The position numbers and the translations under genes were made by a program. The notes under the pieces are model-generated. The model saw only the letters and a list, made by a program, of their open reading frames with translations. It was not told the DNA's origin and searched no databases. This document shows, piece by piece, positions 1-14,400 of a stretch of 64,000 bases of DNA. The stretch's first letter is position 1; each line of letters starts with the position of its first letter. Source of the stretch: Apostichopus japonicus (Eukaryota; Echinodermata; Holothuroidea; Aspidochirotida; Stichopodidae); NCBI RefSeq assembly GCF_037975245.1, contig NC_092579.1, forward strand, positions 21,580,666 through 21,644,665, read 5' to 3'.

Positions 1-395
1 ACAAGTGAGTATAAGAATGGTATTGCTTTTGGTTGAGGTTAAATGTCATTTGGGGTCACCAGGGGTCAGAATGTGAAAACCTTGGGAAGTTTCGGCAAAC
101 CTCATATTCAAAGTGTAGAAGTACCACATTGAGTACAAGAAGCTTATTGCTTTTGGTGGAGGTCATTTGGGGTCATCAGAGGTCAAATTGTATAAACCTT
201 GTAACACGATATCTTCATATGGAAGCTTGGGCAGACCTGATATTTAGTGTGTAGTACCCCATAGACTCACTAGAGTACCAGACGCCCATTGTTTTTGGTG
301 AAGGTCACTAGTGGTCAAACTGTGAAAATCTTGTAATACGATATCTCAAGAAGTGAAGCTTGGGCAGATCTCATATTTGGTCTGTACATTACGTC
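1..395. repeat. Satellite-like tandem repeat, about 137-bp unit, cut by window start
   Basis: About three diverged copies can be followed by recurring blocks: TTTTGGTGGAGGTCA-like text near 25, 151 and 289, and GAAGCTTGGGCAGA-like text near 223 and 355. The period is about 137 bp. Each copy carries two GGTCA half-sites separated by four bases. The array continues off the left edge. No coding potential is seen. Confidence 0.7.
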
Positions 396-1595
396 ATATT
401 CATGAAGAAAACTGCTAATTGGGCATGCATCATCGAAACCACAATGCGCTTTTGCATTTTGGTTTTCAGGCAATTGGTGGTTTACTGCTGTGCTTTCCAC
501 ACTTCAAGGGAGCATTTACAGGTATCACCAATCCAAACATTAGAATCAGAAAATCTGTCAAACGACCCTTATCAAACCATGTTGGACAGTTACCATGTGA
601 TAATGATAAATAGTGTCCGTTCAAGAAATAATGAGATAACGAGATGGATATATCCCATACTGGTATAATTCTGTATATGGTATCTAAGGAACATAACAAC
701 AGTCCTGTATTATATCAAGTTATCAGTCAAAGAGAAATACAACAAACATTTTAAACAAGCATTTGCATCATAACCAACAAATGACTAGAAATAATGATTT
801 TTATCCTCGCCCTACCCCATCTCCAAACCCCCCCCCCCCCCACCTCGCACTCCAATCAGAGAAAAACTTTCATTACGACTTATAATAGGGTTTGACATCA
901 CGAGCGTCTGCTGCAGTCCTGTGATTGACCTGTATAAGTACCTATGACGAGACTAACGATTACCTATAAGGCTACACAAATCATTATCCATCGATTAATC
1001 TATTGCGCAAGTTTTCATGTCTGTCCCTAAAATCAGTGATTGGTAGTTGCGGGTAAAGCACAATGCCAATCAGTTTCCAACTCTTACAGAACCAAGGAGG
1101 GTAAAGTACTACATTTTTTGCAAGGTAAACCAGGTTAAAGAACAGTAGAAAATCCATTAGCAGATCCAATACAATTGAGAACAAAAATACAAAGGAAATA
1201 TGAAAAAAGGCCGGGTAAAACACCACCCTCGTCTGATCCCACCCAATCCCATATTTAAACATGTACCCCTTCTCACTCTCCGAATGAGAGAGATAAACGA
1301 GAATGACTATTGACGCCAATTGAATTGCCAAGTGTTCTATGCATGATGAAGTATATATTCCACACATATTCATGTTATATTTACAATATATCAGCCTGCC
1401 TCAACTTTCGAGACTGCCATGGGAAGGATCAGCTAGGTGTTGCTACCGTTAGGTGTTGCTACCAATAAAACCCTTTGTGACGTATACAATACAATACAAG
1501 AAAAACATAGATATAAAGCCTTCTCCAGAGGAGGTAACCTAACTATCGGGTATGAGATATTTGCTACCAAAAAACCTCGCCAAAAGCAGGTTAAC
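396..1595. other. 3' flank of the CAP-hemopexin gene, no gene seen
   Basis: No exon-like open segment with plausible splice sites was recognised on either strand. There is a poly-C run near 829-841. At 1530-1571 lies a diverged duplicate of the end of the terminal coding exon of the minus-strand gene (see findings). No convincing AATAAA for that gene was found on the minus strand here. Confidence 0.5.
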
Positions 1596-1708
1596 CTAGC
1601 AGTCGGGTATTCGGTATTTACTGCTCAGTAGCTTGGATTTGGATGACACGCTGCGGTTATCGTCAGCAATGGTGAAGTACTTCTTGCTGAACACGATGTG
1701 GAGAGTAC
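1596..1708 (-). CDS. CAP-hemopexin gene, terminal coding exon 12 (aa 491-527)
   Basis: Acceptor TTTTCTTGAAAG, then [16 protein letters not shown] (blade 4) and KYRIPDC followed by TAG at 1598-1596. The terminal Cys527 is where hemopexin domains place the Cys that locks blade 4 to blade 1. The frame closes exactly with the upstream exons. Confidence 0.85.
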
Positions 1709-4700
1709 CTTTCAAGAAAATTCATTCGAAAGAAATTTAATAAGATAGGAAGTTTCTGAGAAGGTGTTACGATCAACAATAGATATGAAACTGACATCAA
1801 TACCAAACATATTCCTTTTTTTTAGTTGTTGTTGTTGTTGTATTGTACAGTTATTGTCTTCACAAGAGGAAAGAAAAGTCCCCTAACAACGAGACTGTAG
1901 CCATAGTGATCATGTTTACATACATAGAGTTGACACCGTCTGTTTTTATTCACGTCTCGTGGTTTAATTTACATTTTTCTAGGTTATATGTAACTAAATG
2001 ACTAAAAGGATGTATAGAGTTACGAAACTTTTATTATATAATATTCCCTGTCGTTATCATAATACGGTTAACTATTTCACAACCTATTAAATGACAAAAG
2101 AACTATTCGACGAAAACGAGATTCGAACCGGTGACTTCATGATGGTTACACGTCACGGTCCTGTGCTCTACATGCTGACGGGAGGATTTCTAAATGGGGA
2201 TACATCCCGAGGTCCATTAGGGGGCTCGTAATATATGACATGATGAGTAATGTGTGTATGTCTCATTTTCATGATATACTGGTACTTTACGAAATATGAA
2301 GATTTCAAAAAGAAGGGCCCTGTGACTTGTAACTGTTCGCGGGGTCTAACCAGGCTGTTGACGCCATTTTAAACGTAATAAAACAAAATTAGTACCCATG
2401 ACCCAACATGAAAACGAAGAAAAGTGAGTCAAAGGGAGTTTCATTAATTAATTCATTTATGAATTATTAATTTAATTTATCAATTAATTATGTATTCATT
2501 TATTTATTAATTACCTTCACCATCAATAAAGGCTCCAGATGGATCACTTCTAAGCCCTGGAAAAACGTCAGCGAGTAACTTCGGGTAACCGTTATCCAAC
2601 CTTTCTTTCGATTCGTCGTAGCGCCAAACCTTATCTCCTTTCATGAAATACGTTTTACCGGCGTTTCCTTGGTCGGTGCGATGATAGGCCGCCTTGAAGT
2701 TTTTCGGTAAATTTAGTGATTGCAGAGTTTTTGGATAGCCGGACAGAAGAGTTTTACCCGAATAGATGTAAATCTTACTTCCTAAACAGAAAGAAAGACG
2801 AGGGAACAAGGAATACTGTTGTTGAAAAACTCCCCGAAGTAGTCGCAAAGAAGTCGAACGTTCAATTTCCCCTTAAATTCCAATGGTATGGTGTCCGAGA
2901 TCCTTCCAACGACAATCGATCTTAATTTTAATTAGCGCCATCTCTTAGATTAATTTTGATTAGCGCCATCTCTGAGACGGGGTTACATTAAACGGTGACA
3001 TACTCTTATTAGAGTCTTTATCAGTCCGCCCAAATGTCAGGAAAAGTGCATGTTGAAAAGTATGAATGGAAGTACATGTGGTTCAAAATTGGTTCAATTG
3101 AGGCAATTTTAGACCCCTAAGGGCCTCCCATGTAGGAGCAGCGTACGAATATTGTTTACTACTGAGTGAAGAGGTTTGTTTACAAGTGACGAAATCTTCA
3201 AGCTCTGATAGCAAAAAAACTGCATGGTTATGATACGGGAAACTGATGGCGCGTTCAATTTGTCCAAGGAGTCAACCATTATACACAGTTAATGCAGGGG
3301 CACTGTGTGCAAGTAAGTGCCATTGACAAATATCAGCGTAGAATTTAAACTTTCAAAGGCCTTAGTGTTACACATCTATTATAAACTATTATTCAATTTA
3401 CCAAATTAGATCGGTTTATGTTTTGTTCTGTTATCGTAGCGTGTCTTTCTCCAGGCATCTATTACGTTTTTTTTTTACATCCCGTATCATTTGAATCGGG
3501 AAGACTATACTACACCCGTATTTATCATGATTTCCCGTATACGAAATATAGAAAACCATACAGATATATTCGTGACAAACAAGCTTTTGCTGTATCCCCT
3601 GTGAGTTATATGTCATACCTATAACAAATGAAACAAATTCCACAGCGCTTGGTTTAGACATGAAGTTTTAAAAAAAAATGGTGAAATTGTCACTTTTTGC
3701 TTCAGAACAGTGAGTAATTACGCTATAACAATAATTGGGTAAACGTTTTTTTTTTTGACATAATGTACAATTAATAATGTTCTTACACCAAGATGTATTT
3801 TGATGAATATTATATCTCTTTTAGTTATAGAAGTCCTCCTTATCAAAGTCATTCTCACCTTTCACAAACCCGACGTTCCCATTGGCATACGCAAACGCCC
3901 CTGATGGTGACTTTGGAAGTTTCTTGAAGTACTTTCTGGCCTTTTCACCGTTACGATCAGAGAGTAGCCTGCCATTAGCTCGGAACCGCCATAGCTGAGA
4001 CCCCTAGTGAGAATAGAAAGGGCCTCCGTGTTACACCCCCTTTGATGATCATTATGCCTGACCAGATGCGGGATACAGCCCGGGGCCCAGGGTTAGGGAG
4101 GTGGGCATGGCAAATATTGGATAACATTAATGTAAATTTCATTTTTAACCGTTGTAGGCTTGTCTTGTATGGGACACTCCCTGTTTAACACAGTTTTAAA
4201 CAAATACACAAATTCACTACGAGAGGTTGAACGAAACTCTAGTACATAAGCAAATGATGTAGGCATGTACACGTCACTTGTTTATATGTGAAACTTCTGC
4301 TTTTATAGTTCAAGAAGGAATTTAAGCCGTGTTTATAATCGCACGGTCTTGATGCGACAGGATTAGCGTTAAGTGAGTGTGTTCAAAACGTAACCTTGCC
4401 AAAAATTTATTGCCCGTGTTTTCTCTCCGCAACCGTGTGTAACCGTGAATATGAATATATGGGTCGAAAATACATCAATACGTTAGTCAGTGTAAATTTG
4501 GAAATATTTCGCAAGCCTTACAACCCCCCCCCCCCCCTATCCGTTCGCTTGTATATGCTAAGTTTGATCAAGTGTAGTAGTGACCAGGGGTCCAGTGGCG
4601 GTGGAAAATATTTAAATGGGGGTTGGGGCACAAACCCCGAGTAACAGTATAGGACATGTGGCTTTTATTTGAAGGGGCAAATCACAAAGTTAACTTCCAT

Positions 4701-7700
4701 TCTGTTCGACAAAGAGATTCTATGACCATTCTATGAATACTGCAGATTCTAAGTTGTGTATGTTTTGTCAACAAAAGTGTACTTTCTAATTACATTTGTT
4801 CAATCTGCAACGACAGGGCTCGTTTTTAATAACTAAAAGGGCACTTTTTAATTTTAAAAACGTAACGACGGGTACTTTTATTGATGAACAGTTTTTTTTT
4901 CTTTAGGTTTTCCCCCAAACGTGCACCCCCCCCCTCCCTCCCCACTGCTACCCAAGTTTTTAACATTCTGCGACGTCATTGGTACACTAATAAACGTATA
5001 CAAAAGTTTACCTGGAAGGTATACAGCTTGCCGTCGATGTAAGTGAATGCTGTATATTTCAAGTTACATGCGGCGTCTTCTCCACCAGCATCCCCGCCAG
5101 GCTCTATAATAAAATAAAACAACATTCGTAAGCGGGGAAACAAATGAATCTGAAGCGCATTTTCCGTAGCACATGAATGCGTGAGCTAAAATATGCTAAA
5201 TCTCTGAATACTTCTTTTAAGGATTAGCTCAAGGGCGTAGGAACCGGGGGGCTGGGTGGCGCCAGCCCCCCCCCCCAGTGAAAAATGTGGAGGGGCGTAA
5301 GTGTCATTCCGCCCCCCACTTCGCAAGTCAGAAAACCCCTTTTTCATTTCCAAATGAGACAAAAAATCTCATTTGGAGCACTAAATTGCATCTAAGGCCA
5401 AGTGAAAATACAAAATTAAGTTTACAAAATGGAGTGGGTGTTGAAGTGTGCAATATTGCACCAAATTGCATCTGAGGCCACCTGGAAATGCAAAAAATTC
5501 CAAAGGGGAGGGGGACAGCCCCTCCCCTTAGACCCTTCCCCCAGGCCAGCCATCAGTCTTCAGCCCCCCACTCAAAAGTACTTTCCTACGCCACTGGATT
5601 AGCTGATGATGACGTCGGCTCGTCAGTGCAGCTGGCCTAAATAATGTGAACGGTAATCCATTGTTTTATCAATAATGTCATAACTAAGCAGAAACACGTT
5701 CTTTTAAATTCTCTGTTTTAATCAGAGCACCATTGGATGACATTCAAAACCATTTGTCCGTGACCAATTTTGAATGCATTGTAAAAGTGTTAGTAGGGGT
5801 CATCATGTTATCCGTTGAGTTTTGTTATGCATATGAGGAACTGACCAAGTGTTCTGTGTGTTAGACTAAGTAGTCCAGCCGCTTTAGTTGATGTGCCTCA
5901 AATGTTTAAAGGGTCATTTTTTTTCTCAGAAATTAAAGGTGGTGCAACTAATTTGGACTAACAGCAGTATTGTTCAGCAGCCCTACAGCATATCAACATT
6001 GATTTTGGTGGGGGGGGGGGGCTAAAGTCATCTGTATGCAACACTTACCGCACGTCACACTCCGATCACCACCCTCTGTAAAAACAAAAACAATAAATAG
6101 GTAAATAGGTAAATAACAAAAGAAAGTAGAAAGGTACATATACCGTTTTCTACATGGATTTCCATTCGTAGTTTCTATACGTAACATTATTTTACTACAT
6201 TATTAAACTGGTTGAAATAAAGTGAACACCAATATGTCTTGCAAAAAGTATAGCAGAAAAACGCAATAAATTTGTTATAGGATATTGTTAATCAAACTAT
6301 CAAACCCAAAATATCGAAATTTCTTGTTTTGTAAGAAGGGGCGCAGAGGCACGGGTCGGGCAAGAGAATATACACACATATAACACGACCGTTGCTACTT
6401 TTGAAGAATCTTCGGAAGACATTACTTTTAGGCTTGATACTTATAGGCCAATGTTTCTGATCTTGATATGAAGTTTTCCGTCAAGAACGCCCCCTCCACC
6501 CCCCTCCCCGCCAAACCGGGCAAAAACTATTAGAAAAAATAAATACTTACTACACAGCCCGCACATCAGTGGGCATTCTAGCGGAATATAAGGTGCCCAA
6601 ACACAGGCCCTTTCATCCGGCCAGCCGGGATTGGCGCCGCACCATTCATGCGTGTTAACACACGGTCCTGTGTAGGAAAAGAGAGACAGTTGACGCAAAC
6701 ACTGCATAATTATGGTCAACATGATATACATATAACTTTTCGTGGCAGCGAGTTCTTGTATATTGCATAACGAGTATTCAAACTTTGGGGAAGGGAAACA
6801 AATATATCCTGGAAGGGAAGGGGAGGGGGCGGTAGTACAACATGCGAAATCATAGTAATATGGGATCCCACTCCCACGTACGCCTCATACCCTGTCAGGG
6901 ACCCTTGCCTTCTTGTTGGTATACAAATACTCACTGGAGCAATCGGCTCCCCACCAGCCGTCTGCGCATGTGCAGCTGCATTCCTGCGTGTTCAGACGAC
7001 CACAGTTTTGACACTTCTGGGCACATTCTGTATCGGATAAAAAGGAAAAGTAACGGAACAAAGATTATGTCTTACTATGGAATAAAAAACCTGGTAAAGC
7101 TTATAGAGTTAAGAAAAGACGGCTAACTCATGTTTATTGAGGAGATATATTTGTTCCTTCCCTGCATGGCCTGAAATATTGCAAGTTCTCACATTTGACA
7201 ATATTTACAGGCCCGATACGCGGCGGGACGATGCGACGGGCATGTTCGCATCCCCGCCCAGACTGTGAAATCCTCTCAACGTAATCGAAAATTTTCACGA
7301 GGAGTAGAATAAGTGCAGTTTAATTGAGGTATAGTATTCTCACTTGCTAAATTTATAAACTTCTGGTTTCATTACTTTCTTCCTTGCCCATCTCATCAAG
7401 GACAGGAGAGTAGAGAAGGTATCGTATGGGGTGGGATGGGGTGGGAGAGAGGGTATACACTTCTCCGTTTGTCCTGGTTATATAAGCTACTTACCGCATC
7501 TTTCATTATGTTCCGAGCATGGACCTGGAATTAAAAGAAACGTTAACAATAGAAAGTAAAACATAAAAGAATATAAGGTTTCGAGGTTGTTCTCAGTCAT
7601 TGACAGAAACGATAATGAACAAAGAAATCAAGATAGCAAATTAAATCAAGAATAAAGGGACATTCTATTCAATCATATTATTGTTTCTCCTGTCCTAAAA

Positions 7701-8343
7701 CAGCTGAATATTGTTAATCCGAGCCTTGAGGGTTCAATGGTAAGAGTCATTCATATCCATGCATAGCGGGTGGGGGGGGGGGGGTTGCACCTGTTCCTCA
7801 ACGTCCTCTTCGCTGTCCACACCTCCCTCCTTCTGCCTCAACCGAAATAAGTTGTTGTTTTTAATAGTTCATTTCATGAAGTTTTGGAAGGTCCATGCAG
7901 CAAATGAAAGTTCTCTTCGGTTCTGTTATCTATTTTTCATGAACTTTTTATCCATCACGACTTGTTAAAACCTACAAGATTTTGTTGTCAATATATCAAA
8001 GTGGAAGTCGAAAAACTGCGAACGAACAACAACAAAAAATGGATCATGAACCTCGTTCTCTAGGCTGTTCTTACATCTCATTTCACAGCTTCTTATAGTT
8101 GTACACCCTCTCTGGGAGCTTTGTCCTAGAGGACCAGAGGTACCTAGTTGCCCTATACCCCACCCCATCCCCCCCCCCCCCAAGAAATTGAACATCCAGT
8201 TCATCCTTATTTTTCTTTTTTTGAATACTTACGACAAAGGCCATTGTAACATTCTCCAATACCAGAGTTACACTGTGAGCAGGGTGGACCCAATCGGTAC
8301 GGATGCTGGCCCTGGTAGTTCCCTCTGAAGAAAGAAGAAGATA

Positions 8344-8382
<39 letters not shown>

Positions 8383-8386
8383 TATG

Positions 8387-8419
<33 letters not shown>

Positions 8420-8426
8420 GTTTATG

Positions 8427-8457
<31 letters not shown>

Positions 8458-11400
8458 CTACAAGTTGCATGTAACGAGATACACACAGCCGGTGTCTTGT
8501 TTTTAATCATATCATTTCATATCATTTATTTGTCTTTATTTTCACACTAATGTTACATTTTAACATATATACTTGGATCATAAAGAAGTACAACATATTT
8601 ATGAAAGGAATTATTCTTAGGAAACCTTCTGGCTTAGCAAACAAATAAAGTAATACGACTAATAGACGGTTGCTATAATATTGTGTGATATCTAAATTAC
8701 AATAAAGGTGGCTACCTAATATCTATCTGGGACAAATGTGCCTAATAATCATCGGTATTGTGCTTAATGACGCTTTTCCTAAAAAAAAAGAGAGGTAGAC
8801 CTTATATATTGAGTTGGGGAGTTGTTCCCTGATTGAATGTATAACTGACAGGAAGAATTCCAGATATTTATGGCTCGGTAACGTATACGCTTCATAAACC
8901 AAGACTTCTACGGCAAGATAACAATGGATAAGATTGGTATGCCGTGTCTTATAATAGTGTACGTACGTCAGTATTGCTCTAATTGAAGAATCCTTTGAAA
9001 GCGTTCAGTTATTAGTGGCCAATTAAAGCTTTTATGTGTATACCTGAGATGTTTACATTATAGTATAGGTCCTTTAATGTAAAGAGGTTAAGCCTGTCAA
9101 ATAAGTAACTGGTTTGATCAGGAGGTGAAGCGTTGGCAATATGTCGAATAGCTCTTTTTTGAAGTAAAACCAGTCGGTTAAGGTTCGAATTACTCGCGTA
9201 CCAGACCAAGATTAGAGAAAAGTAAGAGAGATGAGAGGACGGCCAGTGTGTGGTAGAGTGTTCTGAGAATGTTTTTAGGCATAAGATATTTTAATTTAGA
9301 ATTCACCCCAACATTATTCAGCAATTACTTTGGGAAGAGAGAAGATGTGAGGAAGCCAGGTAAGCTTAGAGTCAATATATACACCGAGATATTTTATGGA
9401 CTCAACTCTTTGAAATTTCTTTACAATTCAGTAATATATATTGATACCACTTAAATGCACAGTTTGTATACTAAACACAATGTAATTAGTTTTATCAACA
9501 TTTAATGACAGCTTATAGCAGCAAACTAGTTCCAATAATATTATTTAAGATCGTTGACAACTTTACCCTCACAAAAATATATATTACTGTCATCAGCAAA
9601 CAACGCGGTGTGAGCGACTGAGGGAGACATTGCAAAACGTCATTAATGTATATGATAAAATAGAAGAAAAACTAAGATAGATCATTCGGCAATACCACAG
9701 TGTATTTCCCGAAGTTCAGAATGAACGTTTTTTCTAAATCATCCAAATTGGTAGGCCTGTCTGCTAGAAAGTTAACTCAGAATCCATTTCAGTGTATTGC
9801 ATGTTATTGCCTTAGAATACCAGCCTAGTTTACGTAAGAGTAATTGTATCGAAGGCCACTGAGAGGTCAAGGAAAATCCCAACAACAGATTTCGTGTACG
9901 AAGGGCATTAAATTTTTGGTAAATTGCTAAAGCCAGTGCTAACTCAGTAGAGTGAGAAATTTCGAAAACCGAATTTACATTTGCATAGAACGTCAAAGAC
10001 TAGAGTGTTTTAATTAAGGTTCATAGATGTTTGATCGAAATTGCTTGCAGGCTTGCGACGACAATTCCAAACCTATTTATCTTTTGGTGTAACAGCGGTA
10101 AATGAATCTAATTTTATTTGGGTGGATGAACGTTCATTATTAGTTCATGTAAAGTTTACGTGATTGCTTCGTAAAAGTAATCACCATTGTCTCCACGTAT
10201 TATATAAATGCAAATTATTTACAAGAATTTTTTTCTAACAGTTTAAAATCATGCCTTTCTTTCATTTTCCTAAATTCATGTCACTGGTATATTCCCCCCC
10301 CCCCCCCCAATTCTTTGTGTAACACCTCCCTGATTTAAAATAAATCATTTGGAGGCACAGAACTTTCAGGAAGGTCACTTTTGAAAGCTTTTAGTAATTT
10401 TGGGCCAAGATCTTTAACCAGTTAACCAGTTGTAAATAAATAGGTTAAGAATACACATAGCGTGTCGTATATTATACCATCTACCAGTAAAATTGTGGTA
10501 TTTGTTGTAAATGAATACCCTAACCAACCTGCAAATTATTAAGTGTCCAAACTAATATGTGCAATGTGATATCCTTGTGAGATAAATGATGGGCAATATT
10601 GTTCTACATTCACCGCTAAGGTATATAACTATTTAGTTAGGTTGCGTGTCATATCCTATGCATGCATACCGAATCGTGACCTGGCACTTTTAATTGCGAT
10701 CGCCAGGCACGCAATAAACTAACAGAGGGCGCTGTCATATCGGTCCTTTCAGAGCCGTTCTGAATATACGGCTAGGCTGGGTCCTTTCTAGTCCGTGAAA
10801 CTTGACGAGCTGCAGTCTCTGAAAATCACTGAGAATTCCTTCTAGGAATCTCCGAGTGACGGACATACGGACAAAGTAGCCTATACCTACACATAATACA
10901 CATATACCTGCTGCATAATTTATATAGTGTGACATATTCTAACAAACGGTTTTTTATCACACTCATAGCTAGCACAATTTTAGCAACGAACTGTTGCCCA
11001 CGTTCGTGTGGCAACTTTACACATAGCTGGTCGTGAAGAAAGCTCATTCACGTCCGCCAAACTAAGTTTCAGATTTAAGTGTCAATAAATTGAATCCAAG
11101 ACTCCGAAATTGAATATACTGGACTTGAAACTGAAATATTTTCAAACATATGTTCACAACAAGCATGCACACTAGATTGAGATATGTGACAGCGCTAAAC
11201 AAAATCTGTGGATATCTGTATACAGGACAGATCACGCGCATGTTGACCCAACGCCGTCTCTATACCGTTCTGTTAGTACCCATATGATATCCACTTCTTT
11301 ATAAACGATGAAGATCCCGATTTTGACAAAATTAAGGTAAACATAATATAATATGGAATTTGAATTATCGTAGATTTAAATTGCTAAAAATATGCTGATT

Positions 11401-14400
11401 TGCACTTTCCATGTACTATGTAATAAATTGCAAGATTTCTTAATCAATGCAGAGGCAATGGGTTTGTTGCAGTAAATCGTACGGAGGCCCCAAGGAGCCA
11501 AGCAGGTTTCGCCTTTTTCGAGTATAAACACTGTTAAATCTCGTATACTTACGCTGGTGCGTAGTTGCATACCACATACCAAGCATTTCTGAGGTAGCTA
11601 ATGTAAGGACAGAAAGCTCTTCCGCATCCTACTTTATTAGTTGAAGCCCAAACCACCTAGCAAGGATTTTAGGACCGAAGAAAGAAAAAATATATATATT
11701 TAATAGTACATGTTCCTAAATTTCCACACCGTGGGCGTTTACTACAAAGATAATTCACCTTTGTTTAGGCAAAAGGATTAATCAAAATGTTACGAACTGT
11801 AACTTTTCTTTACATGGGAAAATGCCTTTAATTCATCTGTGAGGTTTCACAAATATATATATTTATGATTCTGAACCTCAGTGGAAAAGTACTTTTGGAC
11901 ACTTTTCCCTAACTGGGAATGTTAAAGTTTGGTGACAACAGTACATATACAGTGGTGTCTATTTTTTTTCTCTTTTTCTTCTGTTACCGGAGTTGGACTA
12001 GGGGAGCGGGGGGGGGGGGGGAGTGGGGGCAAGGTGAGATATACATACAATGCATTGGGATGGAGAACAAGTCCTTGTCACCTGTTAAGTGAATACCCAA
12101 CACCTTATAGGAGGTATAATATCCATACTCTTCATGCAATCACGTTAGTAGTGTCCCCCCCCCCCCCTCCCGACCCACCATCTCCCGTCCGCTTGGCAAT
12201 GTCATCAACTCACGTTACTCACCTGTGTATAATGACCGCACACTTTACCACTTGCACATGTGTTGCTATCATAGGAATAGTCATATACCTCATCATACCA
12301 GTCCTGCGTGGCGTCCGCTGGAGATCGAGGGTTGTCGCGGTTACCGGTGAACGCCCAAATGTTCTGACCTATTTGGGTATACGGGGACACATTAGGTGGA
12401 TTACCATGTACGAATCGACACCCCTCGGCCCATACCTGCGCCATATAAGCCAGTTCGTTATCCCACGACTGTGAAAAATATATTGTGAAGGTTTGAACAA
12501 AATGATCAATTTTCCTTTTAATGTTAAGAGAGAAACGAAAGGGTATGGGAGGGGAACCCATGCAGTTATATTAAAATACGGTATACAATATAGGCAGTGT
12601 TGTAGTACTCGAAAGTACTATAAGTAGGCCTATAGGCCGATTGGTACTCGTAGTAATCTAGGTACTTTTTTGGCAATCAGTAGCACTATTGGGGTATTAC
12701 TATCATTATAACAACCTTGTGTTGATGTCAGCAAAGCTGCTTTCTACTGTCCATTTGTCATTCTAATATCAGAATACTAGGAGACGAATTGGACGAAAAA
12801 TTTACGCGATACTCGGTACTTGGATTCTAAACTGTTGTATACTCGGACACTGGTACTCGGGTACTCGGAATCTGAAAGGCAGTACTAGGACCCGGAAGTA
12901 CTCTCGGAAGTACATGGTACTGGAATAAAAGTATACTAGACTACAACACTGAATTTAGTCGTATGGACATAACGTGTCTTTACACGTACAGACATCGGCA
13001 TGCATGGTACGCCATGGTACGTATATCGTCTCTTGGTCATGGTATTTATTAATATCAACAAGGTTTTAAAAAAGCTCCTATTTCACTCGTTTGATATTGT
13101 TAAGTATATATACAAGTACATTGTTTATAACGGATTTGTTTTAAAGGTATAAGTCATATAGCTGAAGGTCGAGCAAAACAGATACTCGATATATATCCCT
13201 TTCGAAAAAGAGATCATGTTTCACAATTTCCACAGTCAATATCGGTGAATAGTTCATTCATAGAAGTTTATAATTTTTACAGGTTGACTTAAGATAATGT
13301 TTCATACAGTCTTAGAAAAGAACTGGCGCAAGTTATAGTTTTATAGCTATGCCGGTTTTCAATAAGGTATTCACCTTCAATACATGTAAGAGGAATATTG
13401 TGGTAGCAGAATTTGCCAAACTTGTATTGAAGAGAAACATATTCTATACGTCGCTAGTTGAACCCCACCCTCCCCATCCCTCCTTGTCATTGTCTTGCCC
13501 CCCTCCCCCACCCCTCCATCTCAATGTATTGCCCCTGACTCTAGATATGGTTGTTTTGATTATAACATAATTTTGACTGGGATTAAGCTCCCCTTATTCC
13601 AGTACCACAGTATAGGTGGTCTGTGACGTCATCGTGGTCGATGCTCTTATAGAGCTTTACGTAAGCTAGTATAGTTTGTTTTGTTGGTTTATCCCCAAAG
13701 CCTGATATATCTGGAACGTTTGCTTATACCTGACAATGTTCTCGGTAGTTAAAGAATTTCATAAAATTCAACTATTTTGTTGCAATATAATTATACACTG
13801 TTAATAAGTGATTAAAATATAAGAAAGAAGAAAAAGAAAATTTCAGCTAAATTGCCGTGATGACGTCATTCACTTTGTTGTTGCCAGATGCATGCATCAA
13901 TAAAATAAAAACAACTATTGAAATATTAAAATCTTCGTCAGACAAAACGCTCTGAGGATGCAGTTTTGACCAGAAAAGTTTCAGTGCTTGAATTACGCAA
14001 TCATTTCCACGCAGTTCAATACCCCGGATGACAACAATCACTCTCGTACTGTTGCCAGATGCATTGACCAAAAATATCTCCAAATTTACAACAAAAAAAT
14101 TATATCGATCTTTGTGGTAACCAAATATTACGAGGACGTGGTGTTGACCTACAACTGCAGAACATTTCCAACAATTGTGCTAAACGATCATTTTCAGTCA
14201 CCAGAAAAAGAGGTCCGTCTAAAAAATATGCAAACGTACATACCATGTATTCCATATCGGAGCTTTGTGGGCTCGCATTTCCCCTGAGGCTGTTGTGTCT
14301 ATCCAGGGTATCAGTACGGTCACTTGGCAACAGTGTCTCTCCCACACGAATACCCAACGGTTGCATATCAGCCATGTAGGGCGTCATGTTGTAGAACGAG

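Noticed and set aside
2507-2515. Stop TAA directly after exon 11 as the end of the CAP-hemopexin protein
   Set aside because: It would truncate blade 4 and leave Cys335 unpaired. Splicing from 2515 to 1708 gives a complete blade 4 and terminal Cys in frame.
9012-9996. Active retrotransposon ORF
   Set aside because: Conserved RT blocks are in different frames and separated by stops; no endonuclease domain was found upstream.
13847-14083. Minus-strand 78-aa frame with two ASGN motifs as an extra exon of the CAP gene
   Set aside because: It lies in intron 1, has no good acceptor or donor, and exons 1 and 2 join perfectly without it.
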